Of a stretch of 64,000 bases of DNA, positions 43,533 through 53,495 are shown one piece after another (the first letter of the stretch is position 1; each line of letters begins with the position of its first letter). Under the pieces are notes generated by a model. The model saw only the letters and a program-made list of their open reading frames with translations. It ran no database searches and had not been told where the DNA came from. This DNA comes from G965230065 sp965230065 (lineage in GTDB: Bacteria; Bacteroidota; Bacteroidia; Cytophagales; Cyclobacteriaceae): contig OZ245942.1 of NCBI GenBank assembly GCA_965230065.1, positions 186,001 through 250,000 on the forward strand, given 5' to 3'. The translations under genes and the position numbers were made by a program.

Positions 43533-44692
43533 TTGATTTCTAAATTTTCTTTCTTACGGAAGTAGACTTCAAGGCGGTCAGCTACCAGGGCATGTCCGAA
43601 TTCATTCCAATGATTATCCCCTTCAATAAAAAACATTTTAGTCGTAATCACAGGGTTTTGTGAAGTAATAAACAATGGAAACAAGTTGACAAAATTAATA
43701 GCATGGGTTTCGGCGAAAGACTCCCACTTTTCTACATAATAATCATGCTCATTCGCTTTTAAAATCTGATAATGCCAGGGGTGCACAGAAATCGTAAGTT
43801 TCACATTTTGTGTATCACACAACTGCTTCAGTTTTAAGAGGTAGTCCTGCCCCAATGCAATGCCCCGATCCGCCAATTTTCTGAAACGATCGTTATAATA
43901 CCACTCCCCCACTCCGTGAAACTGAGGATTTGACAGTAAAACTTTGTCATCAAAATCACTGAAAAAGGAAGCATATAATTCAAGCGCATTGGCAGGGGTG
44001 CCTACAACACCCTTTTCATTAAAAAATTTTGCCCTTTCAAAAAATTGTCTGGATTGTCGCCTCTCAATAATTGAGGTAGCAAGGTAAAAGACAGAGGAGT
44101 ATTTTTTCAGGAAAAATTTACTTTGATACCAGGCCTCATGCCCCCACGATATATCCCCTGGCTCAAAGTGTTCATATACCAGTTCATTCTGCATATCTGA
44201 AATATCAATCAATACAAAAATATGATCGACCTTCAAACCTTGCTCAAACAAAAACTTAGCCTTCAGGTATTCAATTTTCGGGCTGTAGCTAATACAGGAG
44301 GCGTTGAGCACTTCCATGTCATTTCGCATTTGTTTTGAGAGGATTCCACTGAATGTTTTAGGATAGGGCACTCCTACCCCTTCTGAATGGGAATCTCCCA
44401 GGATCAAAAGTCTTTGCTTATCTGTTTCGAGTTGCACCTGATACACAGCGGAGTCTACCATGCCCAACGAATTGGTCTTGAAAGGGTAAAAAGAAGCCCC
44501 CCATACCGCCCAAGTATCCTGACCTCGCTGCAGCCCGTGATGATAATAATAATGGGGAGCCCTGAAAGCATTATAATTATCAGGGATAATGATAAATCCG
44601 GCCAGAAAGTCCATGAACACTACAATCAGGATTGAAAAAAATAGCTGTGACCAAATGGATGGACTCTTTCTTAAATCTTTAAGAAAACTCAT
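43529..44692 (-). CDS. SGNH/GDSL hydrolase-like membrane protein
   Basis: 387 residues. N-terminal membrane anchor (about 17-40). SGNH block I LGDSHSEGVG with the nucleophile Ser, and the C-terminal GDNHWNEFGH with the catalytic Asp/His pair. It is of the AlgX/DltD-like broad group that transfers or removes acyl groups on envelope or extracellular polysaccharides. The 3' end overlaps the TPR lipoprotein gene by 4 bp (ATGA), so the two are translationally coupled. It lies directly downstream of the SusD gene, separated by a long hairpin. Confidence 0.75.
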   Translation of the reverse strand: MSFLKDLRKSPSIWSQLFFSILIVVFMDFLAGFIIIPDNYNAFRAPHYYYHHGLQRGQDTWAVWGASFYPFKTNSLGMVDSAVYQVQLETDKQRLLILGDSHSEGVGVPYPKTFSGILSKQMRNDMEVLNASCISYSPKIEYLKAKFLFEQGLKVDHIFVLIDISDMQNELVYEHFEPGDISWGHEAWYQSKFFLKKYSSVFYLATSIIERRQSRQFFERAKFFNEKGVVGTPANALELYASFFSDFDDKVLLSNPQFHGVGEWYYNDRFRKLADRGIALGQDYLLKLKQLCDTQNVKLTISVHPWHYQILKANEHDYYVEKWESFAETHAINFVNLFPLFITSQNPVITTKMFFIEGDNHWNEFGHALVADRLEVYFRKKENLEIN

Positions 44693-44779
44693 TTAAACGA
44701 TTTTCAACCTAAATTAGCATTACTTTTTTAATCTTTCATTAATAGTTTAATAAATGGTTGTTTTTAAACGCAGCAGCTT

Positions 44780-44838
44780 ATGAGAAGCGGTACGGAATCA
44801 GCGTCTGTCTGACGATTCCGTGGAACCCGCCTTCTCAT
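44780..44838 (-). terminator. Long hairpin after susD
   Basis: Outer arms ATGAGAAG (44780-44787) and CTTCTCAT (44831-44838), and inner arms CGGAATC and GATTCCG around a 12-14 base loop, in the 182-bp gap between SusD and the SGNH gene. It could end most susCD transcripts or protect their 3' end. On the minus strand a T-rich stretch follows only at some distance. Confidence 0.6.
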
Positions 44839-44874
44839 CAATATGGACACAGTACTACCTTTTATTCGTGGTTC

Positions 44875-46401
44875 TTAATACCCGGGGTTTTGTTGCAATA
44901 AAGGATTCAATCCCAGTTCATAGCTTGGTATCGGCCACAATACTTCATGCGATTCAACACTGGCATTGGGATGGGACATTTCAACTCTTTCCTTTAGGGT
45001 ATTGAATCCCCAACGGCGTAAGTCAACCAAACGATGTCCTTCTCCTGCCAGTTCTTTAAACCTTTCGTCCTGTATGGCTTTCAGAAATGTGTCATGGGTA
45101 TAAGTGCCGCTCAGGTCCGCTAACCCTGCCCTGTTCCGAACTCGGTTGATGGCATCAAATGCAGCAGGAGTCGGGCCATTATTCTGTTTATTTAAAGCCT
45201 CTGCATATATTAGCAACACATCGGCAAAACGGATAAATGGCCAGTTATTTTTATGGTTTTGGGGTGTAGTCGTCCGATCGGAATCCTGTAATTTTGTCAT
45301 GTATATTTTACCGTTTGTGCTGAGGGTGTCACCGGTTATCGGGCTAACAACCGTACCGAAAATGTATGATTTTTTCCTGAGATCACCCGGCTCAAAACTG
45401 TTATATAAAAGCGGTGTTGCTTCATATCTGGCATTCCCCCAACTGCCAAAATAACCAGGAAGCGCAAACTCAAGATTCACCCCATTGGCGCTTACGCCAG
45501 GATAAAACTGATATTCCCAGATTCCTTCTTTACCGTTTTTATTTTCAGGTAAAAAGGCTGCTTCATAGGCTGTGAAAAGGGTATCTCCGGTCTCATCCAA
45601 TATGGCCTCAGTGATCAGATCATAACCCCCATTATCCACAACATCTTTTGCATAGGAAACTGCCATGTCAACATCGCCTGCAGCGGCAGCTTCCCCATTG
45701 TATGACTTGGTCAGGTAGACTTTTGCCAGCAGCGATTTTGCTGCCCCCATGGTGATCCTGCCCTTGTCTGCCTCATTGAGTGCTGTCCATTCAGGTAAAT
45801 AATTGTTGTTAATAATTTCCTCTAAATCTGCAATAACCTGGCTATAAAGTTCAGGCACCGTGCTATTGGGATAGTTCTGCCCGTCGGGGGGCGTGGTTAA
45901 CAATGGAATGGGCCCCCACATTTGCACACCCAGAAAATAGTTGTAAGCCCTAAAAAACAGCGCCTGGCCTTTAAAATTTTCAAGTTTAGTCCATCTTTCA
46001 CCATACTGTTCCTGCAGTTCATCATAATGTGAAAAGAAAGTGTTTGCCCGGCCCATTGGCCACCACACGTAATTCCATTGCCTGAAAATATTAAATTGAG
46101 TATCGTTAAAGTCATGTTGGTCATACTCCTGCCCTTCTGCATCAAAGGCTAAGGTATGATTAAAATCATCTGCCGGTACTGTAGCAAACCAACTCCACCT
46201 TCTGTCCTGGATCGTCCAGAAGTTACTCGGGTAAATGCCATTGATAAATTGCTCAACGCCCTCTTCTGTTGCAGTTGAGCCAAAGAAGTTTCCTTCCGTT
46301 ACCAGTGTTTTTGGTTCTTCTTCCAAAAAATCTTCACAGGCAACTATACCCATCATCCCTATCAATAGTATGAGGAATGTTATTATAAAATACTTTTTCA
46401 T
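44875..46401 (-). CDS. RagB/SusD family carbohydrate-binding lipoprotein
   Basis: 508 residues, lipoprotein signal ending GIVAC (residues 18-22), followed by EDFLEEEPKTLVTE, the usual SusD opening. TPR-like helices carry GQALFFRAYNYF and MGAAKSLLAKVYL, and the C-terminal half has FADVLLIYAEALNK and DERFKELAGEGHRLVDLRRWG, family hallmarks. It captures oligosaccharide at the cell surface and hands it to the SusC transporter encoded 19 bp upstream. The specific ligand cannot be predicted. Confidence 0.95.
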   Translation of the reverse strand: MKKYFIITFLILLIGMMGIVACEDFLEEEPKTLVTEGNFFGSTATEEGVEQFINGIYPSNFWTIQDRRWSWFATVPADDFNHTLAFDAEGQEYDQHDFNDTQFNIFRQWNYVWWPMGRANTFFSHYDELQEQYGERWTKLENFKGQALFFRAYNYFLGVQMWGPIPLLTTPPDGQNYPNSTVPELYSQVIADLEEIINNNYLPEWTALNEADKGRITMGAAKSLLAKVYLTKSYNGEAAAAGDVDMAVSYAKDVVDNGGYDLITEAILDETGDTLFTAYEAAFLPENKNGKEGIWEYQFYPGVSANGVNLEFALPGYFGSWGNARYEATPLLYNSFEPGDLRKKSYIFGTVVSPITGDTLSTNGKIYMTKLQDSDRTTTPQNHKNNWPFIRFADVLLIYAEALNKQNNGPTPAAFDAINRVRNRAGLADLSGTYTHDTFLKAIQDERFKELAGEGHRLVDLRRWGFNTLKERVEMSHPNASVESHEVLWPIPSYELGLNPLLQQNPGY

Positions 46402-46420
46402 TTTTCTCTGTGTTTAGTAA

Positions 46421-49400
46421 TTAAAATCCTATATGTAATCCAACCATAAAGCTTCGTGTGGGGGGATAATAACCTGAGTTAAGCGGCAATAAGGTTGCGC
46501 TTCCACCCATTTGATTCGCTTCCGGATCAAAACCAGAATATTTTGTAAGTATCAGGAGGTCGTTGCCCTGAACATAGACGTTGGCGTTGGCGATACCAAT
46601 CTTATTGAGAAAGGATTCTGGCAGATTATAGGTAAGGGTTACATTCCTAAGCTTCAGGAAGCTTCCATCTTCCACCATACGATCTATAGCACCATCTGCC
46701 CCATCGGAGATATTAACAGGTTTGTAGCCTGCCCTTGGGATATCATTGGATGTTCCGGGGCCTGTCCATCTTTCGGTGGCAACTTCTTTAAACTTATTGA
46801 ATTCGCTTGATGACAGGTCATACTTCCACTGTGCCAATTCAAAATTAAATACTTCCTGTCCTACCATCGCATAAAAGAAGAACGAAAAATTAAAATTCTT
46901 GTAGGTGAAGTTGTTGGTTATACCTCCAAAAAAATCAGGGTAAGCATTTCCAAGAATTACAAAGTCATCGGTGTTGATAACCCCATCATTGTTCTGGTCA
47001 ACGTATTTCATGTCGCCAGGGCTGGCCGCAGACTGTGCAGACTCATCAATTTCTGCCTGGGTTTGGTATAAGCCATTGGTTTCATATCCGGCATAGTTTC
47101 CAAACGGTTTGCCTTCTTCCAGTTTATGATAGTTGCGCCTTAAATTGTCGCCCAACAGCAGGAAATCCTGCCCTTCGTTTAATGCCAGATCAAGTAATTT
47201 GTTCTGTTGGAAGGTGCCATTTAAGTTAACCGACCATTGAAATTCCGAATTAATTCTGGGGCGATAATTGATACTGAATTCAAACCCGGAATTCTGGAGG
47301 CTACCGATGTTTTTGGTAATACTTGGATTATGGTTTCTGGCTGGGGAATTAACAATCGTAATTAACTGATTCAAAAGCAGGTCAGTTGTCTTTTTATGGT
47401 AATAATCCAGGGTAACGTTTAATCTGCTTTCCATCAGGCCAATATCCAAACCTATGTCCAGTTGGGTGGTGGTTTCCCACTTTAGCTCTTTATTGGCAAT
47501 TCCACTCGGTGCATAGGTGCCGACTCTGGTATCATTGAATCCATAGCTAAATGCCGAACGTATCAGTTGCAAGGTTGAATAAGGGCTGATCCCCTGACTA
47601 CCGATGCTACCATAGCTTCCCCGAAGTTTCAGGTTGTCAACCACCCCCATGTCACTCATAAAGCCTTCGTCTGAAAGTCTCCATCCGATGGAACCGGAAG
47701 GGAAAAATGCCCATTTATTGCCAGGGGCAAATTTGGAAGAACCATCGTACCGTCCATTGAGTTGCAACAGATACTTTCCTTTATAGTTATAGTTGATCCT
47801 GGAAAAAAAGGATTGCAATTGCTCTTCCCATTGAGAAGAACCCACGCGGTGGTTGGCCTGTTGGCCTGCCCCCAGGTTGTGAAATTGATACTGTTCAAAG
47901 ACAAAGCCTTCTGTGCCTGCGTTTGTGCTTTCAAAACTGGTTTTCTGGGTGGATGTTCCTACCAATGCGGTTAACTGATGACCAGTGTTAAAACTTTTTT
48001 CAAACGTGAGCATATTTTCAACCAGCCAGTTGTTATTTCTGGTAGAGTTTTTTGAGGCAACCGCCACTTGTTCAAAATACTGGGGATCAGGAATTTCTTC
48101 TGGTGAGAAGAACCGGCTTTCTGTAATTGTGGGCTGTAATCCAAGGGTAATATTATATCTCAGCCAATCAGTAAATTTAACTTCTGAGCCGATGTTAAGC
48201 TGCACATAAGAACCCAGGGATTCCCTGATTTCCCTGTCTAACGCGGCAAAACTATTGGCATATTGCTTGGGTGTTCCTTCTTCAAAGGTATTATAAATGA
48301 TGGGAGGATAGTCACCAAATTCATCGGTTGGTGATAACATGGGAGGAGTTGATATAATGTTGATGGTGCCAAACCTCCCATCCCAGGTTTCATTGATGGA
48401 GTTTGTGACATCAGATGCATAGGACATAGAGCCTGAAAAGCTCAACATTTCGTTAGCTTTTACATCAATATTAAAGCGTGCCGTATATTTCTCATAATCA
48501 ACACTGGGCATCAACCCCGTAGTCTTAAGGTAACCGCCAGCCGCACTGTATTTTATATCTTTTGTTCCGCCTGCCACTGATAAGTAATATTTTTGTTGAG
48601 ATCCCTGATCAAACAATTCCTCTTGCCAGTCAGTGCCCTCACCTACCTGATTTAAAACACCCTGGATATCGGAATAGGCTGGTGGTGCACCGCTTTGGCT
48701 CCGCACATCATTTACATATTCCATATACTCTCTTGGGCCCATCACATCATAGGTCCTGGTAGGTTGCGAAACTCCGTAATATGCGTCAAAACTTACTGTC
48801 GGCTTTCCTTCTGTTCCTTCTTTGGTAGTAACAATCACAACGCCGTTGGCAGCCCGTGAACCATATATCGAGGCGGCAGAAGCATCTTTCAGAATATCAA
48901 TACTTTCTATGTCAAGTGGATCAAGGGTATTGATGTTTCCGCCAATTACCCCATCGATCACAAAAAGGGGCGCATTGTTACCGTTGATGGAATTCAAACC
49001 CCTGATAATTATTGAAAGACTACCTGGTCCGGGTGCAAAACTGTTCTGCCTTACCATTACTCCGGCGGCACGCCCCTGAAGGGCCTGATCTAAGCGTTCC
49101 ACTGGAATAATACTGATTTCTTCAGGAGTTACTGAGGCCACAGACCCGGTTAGATCTGCCTTTTCCTGCGTGCCATATCCAACAACAACTACTTCCTGCA
49201 ATTCGGAAATATTCGGAGCCATTGTAATATCAATGGTAGACCTACCATTGACAAGGACTTCTTCCGTAAGAAAACCCACGGAACTGAATATCAACGTGGC
49301 CCCCTCCCTCACCGAGATTTGATAATTTCCTTCTGCATCCGTAATGGTACCATTTGATGTGCCTTGTTCCAGGACATTAACCCCGGGAATGGATTCATTA

Positions 49401-49591
49401 TCTTCATCAGAAGTTACTGTACCAGAAACAGTTCTGTCTTGCTGTACTTGCTGAAAAGCAAAGCTTTCGCTTTCTGATAAGGAAAATACCGGTGCATTCG
49501 TCGCTAATGCCAAATAGAGCATTAGCAAAAACTTACAAAGTAGATGTCTACAATTTTCCATAGGTATTTGGGTTTTGGTTTTACACATCAT
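46421..49591 (-). CDS. SusC/RagA family TonB-dependent transporter
   Basis: 1056 residues from ATG 49591; ATG 49561 (MENCRHLLCK) is an equally good start for the signal peptide. After the signal come a carboxypeptidase-regulatory-like domain (VSGTVTSDEDNESIPGVNV, about residues 55-135), a TonB-box region, and the plug (LQEVVVVGYG, SVASVTPEEI, RAAGVMV, IIIRGLNSING). The beta-barrel runs to the C-terminal MVGLHIGF. It imports a glycan with SusD as lid. Promoter module B lies about 310-370 bp upstream, so the leader is long. Confidence 0.95.
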   Translation of the reverse strand: MMCKTKTQIPMENCRHLLCKFLLMLYLALATNAPVFSLSESESFAFQQVQQDRTVSGTVTSDEDNESIPGVNVLEQGTSNGTITDAEGNYQISVREGATLIFSSVGFLTEEVLVNGRSTIDITMAPNISELQEVVVVGYGTQEKADLTGSVASVTPEEISIIPVERLDQALQGRAAGVMVRQNSFAPGPGSLSIIIRGLNSINGNNAPLFVIDGVIGGNINTLDPLDIESIDILKDASAASIYGSRAANGVVIVTTKEGTEGKPTVSFDAYYGVSQPTRTYDVMGPREYMEYVNDVRSQSGAPPAYSDIQGVLNQVGEGTDWQEELFDQGSQQKYYLSVAGGTKDIKYSAAGGYLKTTGLMPSVDYEKYTARFNIDVKANEMLSFSGSMSYASDVTNSINETWDGRFGTINIISTPPMLSPTDEFGDYPPIIYNTFEEGTPKQYANSFAALDREIRESLGSYVQLNIGSEVKFTDWLRYNITLGLQPTITESRFFSPEEIPDPQYFEQVAVASKNSTRNNNWLVENMLTFEKSFNTGHQLTALVGTSTQKTSFESTNAGTEGFVFEQYQFHNLGAGQQANHRVGSSQWEEQLQSFFSRINYNYKGKYLLQLNGRYDGSSKFAPGNKWAFFPSGSIGWRLSDEGFMSDMGVVDNLKLRGSYGSIGSQGISPYSTLQLIRSAFSYGFNDTRVGTYAPSGIANKELKWETTTQLDIGLDIGLMESRLNVTLDYYHKKTTDLLLNQLITIVNSPARNHNPSITKNIGSLQNSGFEFSINYRPRINSEFQWSVNLNGTFQQNKLLDLALNEGQDFLLLGDNLRRNYHKLEEGKPFGNYAGYETNGLYQTQAEIDESAQSAASPGDMKYVDQNNDGVINTDDFVILGNAYPDFFGGITNNFTYKNFNFSFFFYAMVGQEVFNFELAQWKYDLSSSEFNKFKEVATERWTGPGTSNDIPRAGYKPVNISDGADGAIDRMVEDGSFLKLRNVTLTYNLPESFLNKIGIANANVYVQGNDLLILTKYSGFDPEANQMGGSATLLPLNSGYYPPTRSFMVGLHIGF

Positions 49592-49900
49592 GAAAATGAA
49601 TTATCCACCACAACCAGACAGTGTTTTGCATACAACTACTTATTTTTGTCCCTGCAAACCTTTCCTGCTTAACGTTCACTGTATAGCCTGGCTGCATCCA
49701 ATGGCAGCTCGTACATTCCTGAAAAACTTAATTTGTATATATTCTCTTAGATAATTCTCATCATAATGGTATGGGTAGGGTAATCCGGAATACAGATACG
49801 TGCTGTATATATGCTACCTCATAAAATGCTGTAGATATTATTGCCTTTTATATGATTTTAATCATCCACGGAAAATAGTATATCATTTCAAAAAACTATT

Positions 49901-49962
49901 TCAAGATAGGGAAAACATAGGTGAGAAGCTTCCACATATTTTGCAATTTTCGACACTATATT
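49901..49962 (-). promoter_or_regulatory. Carbohydrate-locus promoter module B
   Basis: On the minus strand: AATATAGTG (49954-49962), 7 bp, TTGC (49943-49946), 6 bp, TGTGGAAGC, then a -7-like TATCTTGA starting 34 bp after TTGC (49901-49908). The remainder of the 487-bp gap 49592-50078 shows no gene. Confidence 0.75.
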
Positions 49963-50078
49963 AACAGGGTATTCAGTATACCCTCTTTCGTATTGGACAT
50001 TTAGTTCAAAATATGTGAGCTTTTTGACATTGGAGAATATGAAGTTTTTCTGATGAAATATGTAACAACATCCCTCCT

Positions 50079-51212
50079 TTATTTTTCCGGAATACCTACC
50101 CATCCCTGCTCATCAGCCGACTGCATCACCCGATCCAGCACCTGCTGGCAGCGCAATCCATCGTAAAAGTCTGGGACCACCCGGGTTTGGGTAGCAATGC
50201 CTTTGATGAGTTCACTTACTTCATGGATAAAAGTATGTTCCCATCCGATGATATGCCCCGGAGGCCACCAGGCCTGTACGTAAGGTTGGGTGGCTTCCGT
50301 TACCAGGATATTTCGGAAACCTTGTTCCGGTCCCTCATCCCTCCGGGAAAAATATTCCAGCTCGTTCAATCGCTCCAGGTTGAAGCCCAGGCTTCCTTCG
50401 CTTCCAAAAATTTCTAAGCGGAGAAAATTTTTCCGTCCGGTAGCATAGCGGGTGGCCATGAAGGAGCCAATGGCTCCACTACGAAAGCGGGCCATAAAGC
50501 TGGTGGCATCATCGCTAGTAACTTCACCTGTACCAGAACCATCGGCTAAGGGGCGTTCTTTGATAAAGGTTTTTTGCTCTCCACACACTGCCTCAAATTC
50601 ACCCAGGAGAAAACGGGCAAGGTCAATGATATGGGCGTTCATGTCCCCATGCGCTCCCGAGCCGGAAGTTTTGCTGTCATGCCTCCAGGTAATGGGAAAT
50701 TTCGGATCTACCAGCCAGTCCTGATAATATACCGCATTGAAATGATTGATTTTACCTATTTTTCCTGCTGCTATCATTTGTTGAGCCAGTTGCAGGGCCG
50801 GGAGGAAACGATAATTAAAAATCATCATATGCACTACTCCGGCATCCCGGGCGGCATCCAGCATAGAGCGGGCTTCTGCTTCATTTACCGCCATGGGTTT
50901 TTCGCACAAAATATGCTTTCCCGCTTTCGCTGCTGCTACGGCAATCGGCTTGTGCAAATCATTGGGAGTAGATATGTCAATCAAATCGACATCGTCTCGT
51001 GCTATGAGTTTTTCCCAGGAAGTTTCCTGATGTTCCCATCCGAAACGTTGGGCGAAAGCTTGCAAATTGGCCTGGTTTCTTCCGCAGGCAGCTTTCAACA
51101 CAGGGTGAGCAGGTAAGTCAAAAAAGTACGGTGCTTTGATAAACGCATTGCTGTGGGCTTTGCCCATAAAGTTGGTACCTACAATGCCGATATTTATTTG
51201 TTGTTTCATCAT
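50079..51212 (-). CDS. Gfo/Idh/MocA family oxidoreductase
   Basis: 377 residues. N-terminal Rossmann fold GIVGTNFMGKAHSNAF, then DLIDISTPNDLH and the signature CEKPMAVNEAEA. The C-terminal substrate domain has DMNAHIIDLARFL, the usual place of the catalytic D-x3-H pair. No Tat signal, so it is cytosolic. The family oxidises sugar hydroxyls or cyclitols with NAD(P). It is the last gene of the 62473-to-50079 operon and 24 bp after the isomerase gene. With the isomerases, kinase and aldolases it resembles an inositol- or ketosugar-type degradation set, but there is no diagnostic inositol enzyme here. Confidence 0.88.
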   Translation of the reverse strand: MMKQQINIGIVGTNFMGKAHSNAFIKAPYFFDLPAHPVLKAACGRNQANLQAFAQRFGWEHQETSWEKLIARDDVDLIDISTPNDLHKPIAVAAAKAGKHILCEKPMAVNEAEARSMLDAARDAGVVHMMIFNYRFLPALQLAQQMIAAGKIGKINHFNAVYYQDWLVDPKFPITWRHDSKTSGSGAHGDMNAHIIDLARFLLGEFEAVCGEQKTFIKERPLADGSGTGEVTSDDATSFMARFRSGAIGSFMATRYATGRKNFLRLEIFGSEGSLGFNLERLNELEYFSRRDEGPEQGFRNILVTEATQPYVQAWWPPGHIIGWEHTFIHEVSELIKGIATQTRVVPDFYDGLRCQQVLDRVMQSADEQGWVGIPEK

Positions 51213-51236
51213 GAATTATTCATGCATTTAATAATT

Positions 51237-52286
51237 TTATTCCAACCCCAAAATCTGCCTATTTCTGTTCCTATCCGTTTTTCCCCCGGCAAAATCGTCA
51301 AAAGCCTGTTCAGTAGTTTCAATAATGTGTTTTTTGATGAAAGGAGCACCTTCCTGGGCACCCTGCTCTGGACTTTTTACACAGCACTCCCATTCCATGA
51401 TCGCCCACCCATCATAGCCTGCCTCGGCCAGCAATGTAAAGATTTGTTTGAAATCTACCTGTCCGTCACCGAGTGAGCGGAATCTGCCGGCCCGTTGTTG
51501 CCAGGGCTGAAAGCCTCCATAAACGCCTACTCTCCCATCTGGTCGGAATTCGGCATCTTTTACATGAAAAGCACGGATACGATCGCCATATCGTTTGATG
51601 AAATCCAGGTAATCCAGTTGTTGAAGCAACAAATGACTGGCATCGAAGGTAAGGCAGGCGGCCGGATGGTCGTTGGTTTTTTCTAAAAAAATTTCATAGG
51701 TAGCCCCGTCAAAAAGATCAGAACCCGGGTGCAGTTCGTAGCCGAAAGTGATGCCATGCTCTTGTGCCATATCCAAAACAGGTCTCCAACGGCGGGCCAG
51801 TTCATCAAAAGTCTCTTCTATAATGCCTTCCGGGCGCTGGGGCCAGGGATACATCATCAGCCAGGCGAGTCCACCTGAGAGTACAGAAATATTTTTCGTA
51901 CCCATATTTACTGAAGCTTGCACCGACTTTTCCAGTTGATCGGTAGCCCAGGCCGTTATCTTATCATCTTTTAACCCTTCAGGGAAAAAAGGCTGAAACA
52001 TCAATTCATAGGCCGGATGCATGGCCAATACCTGTCCTTGGAGGTAAGAGGCCAATTCTACTACCTCCACACCGATTTCATGCAATTTACCCTTCAATTC
52101 ATCGCAATAGGTTTTGGAGGCAGCCGCTCTATCCAAATCGATCACCCGTTGGTCCCAGGTAGGTATCTGCACGCCTGCAAAACCCAAATCAGCAGCCCAT
52201 TGGGAGATATTTTCCAGATTATCAAAAGGAGGTTCATCTCCTAAAAACTGAGCCAGGAAGATAGCAGGGCCTTTTATTTTTGTCAT
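51237..52286 (-). CDS. Sugar phosphate isomerase/epimerase family protein (TIM barrel)
   Basis: 349 residues, xylose isomerase-like TIM barrel. Metal-ligand positions are visible as GYELHPGSDLF (Glu, about residue 180), LTFDASHLL (Asp/His), RAFHVKDAEF (His) and WAIMEWECC (Glu). A stretch QPWQQRAGRFRSLGDGQVDFK before the last ligand is typical for 2-keto-myo-inositol or hydroxypyruvate isomerase-like subgroups seen in Gfo/Idh operons. It lies between the Gfo/Idh gene and another TIM-barrel gene, so the two may act on successive intermediates. Confidence 0.85.
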   Translation of the reverse strand: MTKIKGPAIFLAQFLGDEPPFDNLENISQWAADLGFAGVQIPTWDQRVIDLDRAAASKTYCDELKGKLHEIGVEVVELASYLQGQVLAMHPAYELMFQPFFPEGLKDDKITAWATDQLEKSVQASVNMGTKNISVLSGGLAWLMMYPWPQRPEGIIEETFDELARRWRPVLDMAQEHGITFGYELHPGSDLFDGATYEIFLEKTNDHPAACLTFDASHLLLQQLDYLDFIKRYGDRIRAFHVKDAEFRPDGRVGVYGGFQPWQQRAGRFRSLGDGQVDFKQIFTLLAEAGYDGWAIMEWECCVKSPEQGAQEGAPFIKKHIIETTEQAFDDFAGGKTDRNRNRQILGLE

Positions 52287-52307
52287 ATTGTTTTCAATTA
52301 CTAAATT

Positions 52308-52357
52308 CTAAGCTCGAAATTCCAAATAAGCTCAAGAGCTTAGAATTTCGAGCTTAG
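52308..52357 (-). repeat. Hairpin at gene border, overlapping last codons
   Basis: Perfect 15-bp arms CTAAGCTCGAAATTC (52308-52322) and GAATTTCGAGCTTAG (52343-52357), with a further small TAAGCTC/GAGCTTA stem inside. The right arm covers the last codons of the upstream gene 52340-53380. Confidence 0.7.
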
Positions 52358-53380
52358 GGTTTTTCTGTATTTTGGTTCAAAATCAGCCTCTCGAATACAG
52401 TCGCGCATCAAGGCTGACATTTCTGTACCTATCCCTTTTTGTTTGCGCAGTTCCCGGGCGCCTCTTTCATTCAACAGATCTACCACATTTTGCGCATAGT
52501 TCAGGTTTTCTACAGAAAGCTTCATGAATTTTTGAGGATCGTCCCGGTAAGGGAAAAGATCCAATCCGTACCATTGATCATAACCGTTCTGATCCAACAC
52601 ATACATGATAGACACCAACCGGATCATGCTGATCGTACCAGGGGGCAGATCGATGTCGGCTTGTTGGTCGTTGTCATCAAAGTGGGTATGATACAATTTG
52701 CCATAATGGCAAACCAAAGCCACCTGATCTTCGGAATGTTCTGAAGCAATCAGACTGTGACCAATATCTATGTTGATACCAAAATTTGGGTGGTTCACTT
52801 CATTCACCAGGGCCAACGCCTGTCCGGTGGTTCCGTAGAGTATCCGTGACCTGGGTTCAAAGGGTTTTGGTTCAATGCAAACTTTTGTAGTGTATTTATT
52901 CTGGTCAATATAATCCATGATCTGATAAACCGAATCCACATACAGTTTGTACAGTTCATTGTAATCAGATTGCAAAGGGAAGTCGGAGCCATCAGTAGCT
53001 GGCCAGAGTACACTGATGGGCACATCAAATTCTGCGCCCATATCCAAGGCCCATTTCACCCGGTCAATGGCCTGGTTCCGGACTTTCGGTTCTAAATCGG
53101 CCAGGGCACCATCCCTGTATTGTTTTTCCGTCCAGGTATGCCCGCAAAGCTGCACCATTTTCAGGTTATAATCATCCATCACCTTGCGGATGTCCTTTTT
53201 GTTATTGTTATCAATTTCCGTAGGCACGTGCAGTTCAAAACCATCCATGCCTTCTGTTTCACCAATCATTTTTAGTCGGTCAATGACTGGGATAAATTCT
53301 CCAAAGCCATTGGTATTGAAACGGTCAGGCAGGTTGTTGATGCCCCAGATACCCATACTGATTTTTAGCTCTTTTTTCAT
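52340..53380 (-). CDS. TIM-barrel sugar isomerase-like protein (xylose isomerase superfamily)
   Basis: 346 residues. The start MKKELKISMGIWGI opens the first strand. Metal-site strands are KVCIEPKPFEP (Glu, about residue 180), FGINIDIGHSL (Asp/His) and LYHTHFDDND (His/Asp), with YGLDLFPYRDD near the C-terminus. It is more like full-length sugar isomerases (rhamnose/xylose type) than the neighbouring epimerase. It is in the middle of the catabolic operon, just before the kinase gene in transcription terms, so interconversion of aldose and ketose is likely; the sugar is unknown. Confidence 0.83.
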   Translation of the reverse strand: MKKELKISMGIWGINNLPDRFNTNGFGEFIPVIDRLKMIGETEGMDGFELHVPTEIDNNNKKDIRKVMDDYNLKMVQLCGHTWTEKQYRDGALADLEPKVRNQAIDRVKWALDMGAEFDVPISVLWPATDGSDFPLQSDYNELYKLYVDSVYQIMDYIDQNKYTTKVCIEPKPFEPRSRILYGTTGQALALVNEVNHPNFGINIDIGHSLIASEHSEDQVALVCHYGKLYHTHFDDNDQQADIDLPPGTISMIRLVSIMYVLDQNGYDQWYGLDLFPYRDDPQKFMKLSVENLNYAQNVVDLLNERGARELRKQKGIGTEMSALMRDCIREADFEPKYRKTLSSKF

Positions 53381-53495
53381 ATCCTTTTGTGTTTGTGTTT
53401 TATAAGCTACATGCTGTTAGCGGGTCGCCGCCCGGCCCCAAGCTACAAGCTTTTGCCGGTTGGCAGCTTGCGGCTAATGGCTTGGGGTTCCATAT

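Noticed and set aside
50574..51116. 180-codon plus-strand frame over the Gfo/Idh gene
   Set aside because: Antisense shadow; the opposite strand has all family motifs.
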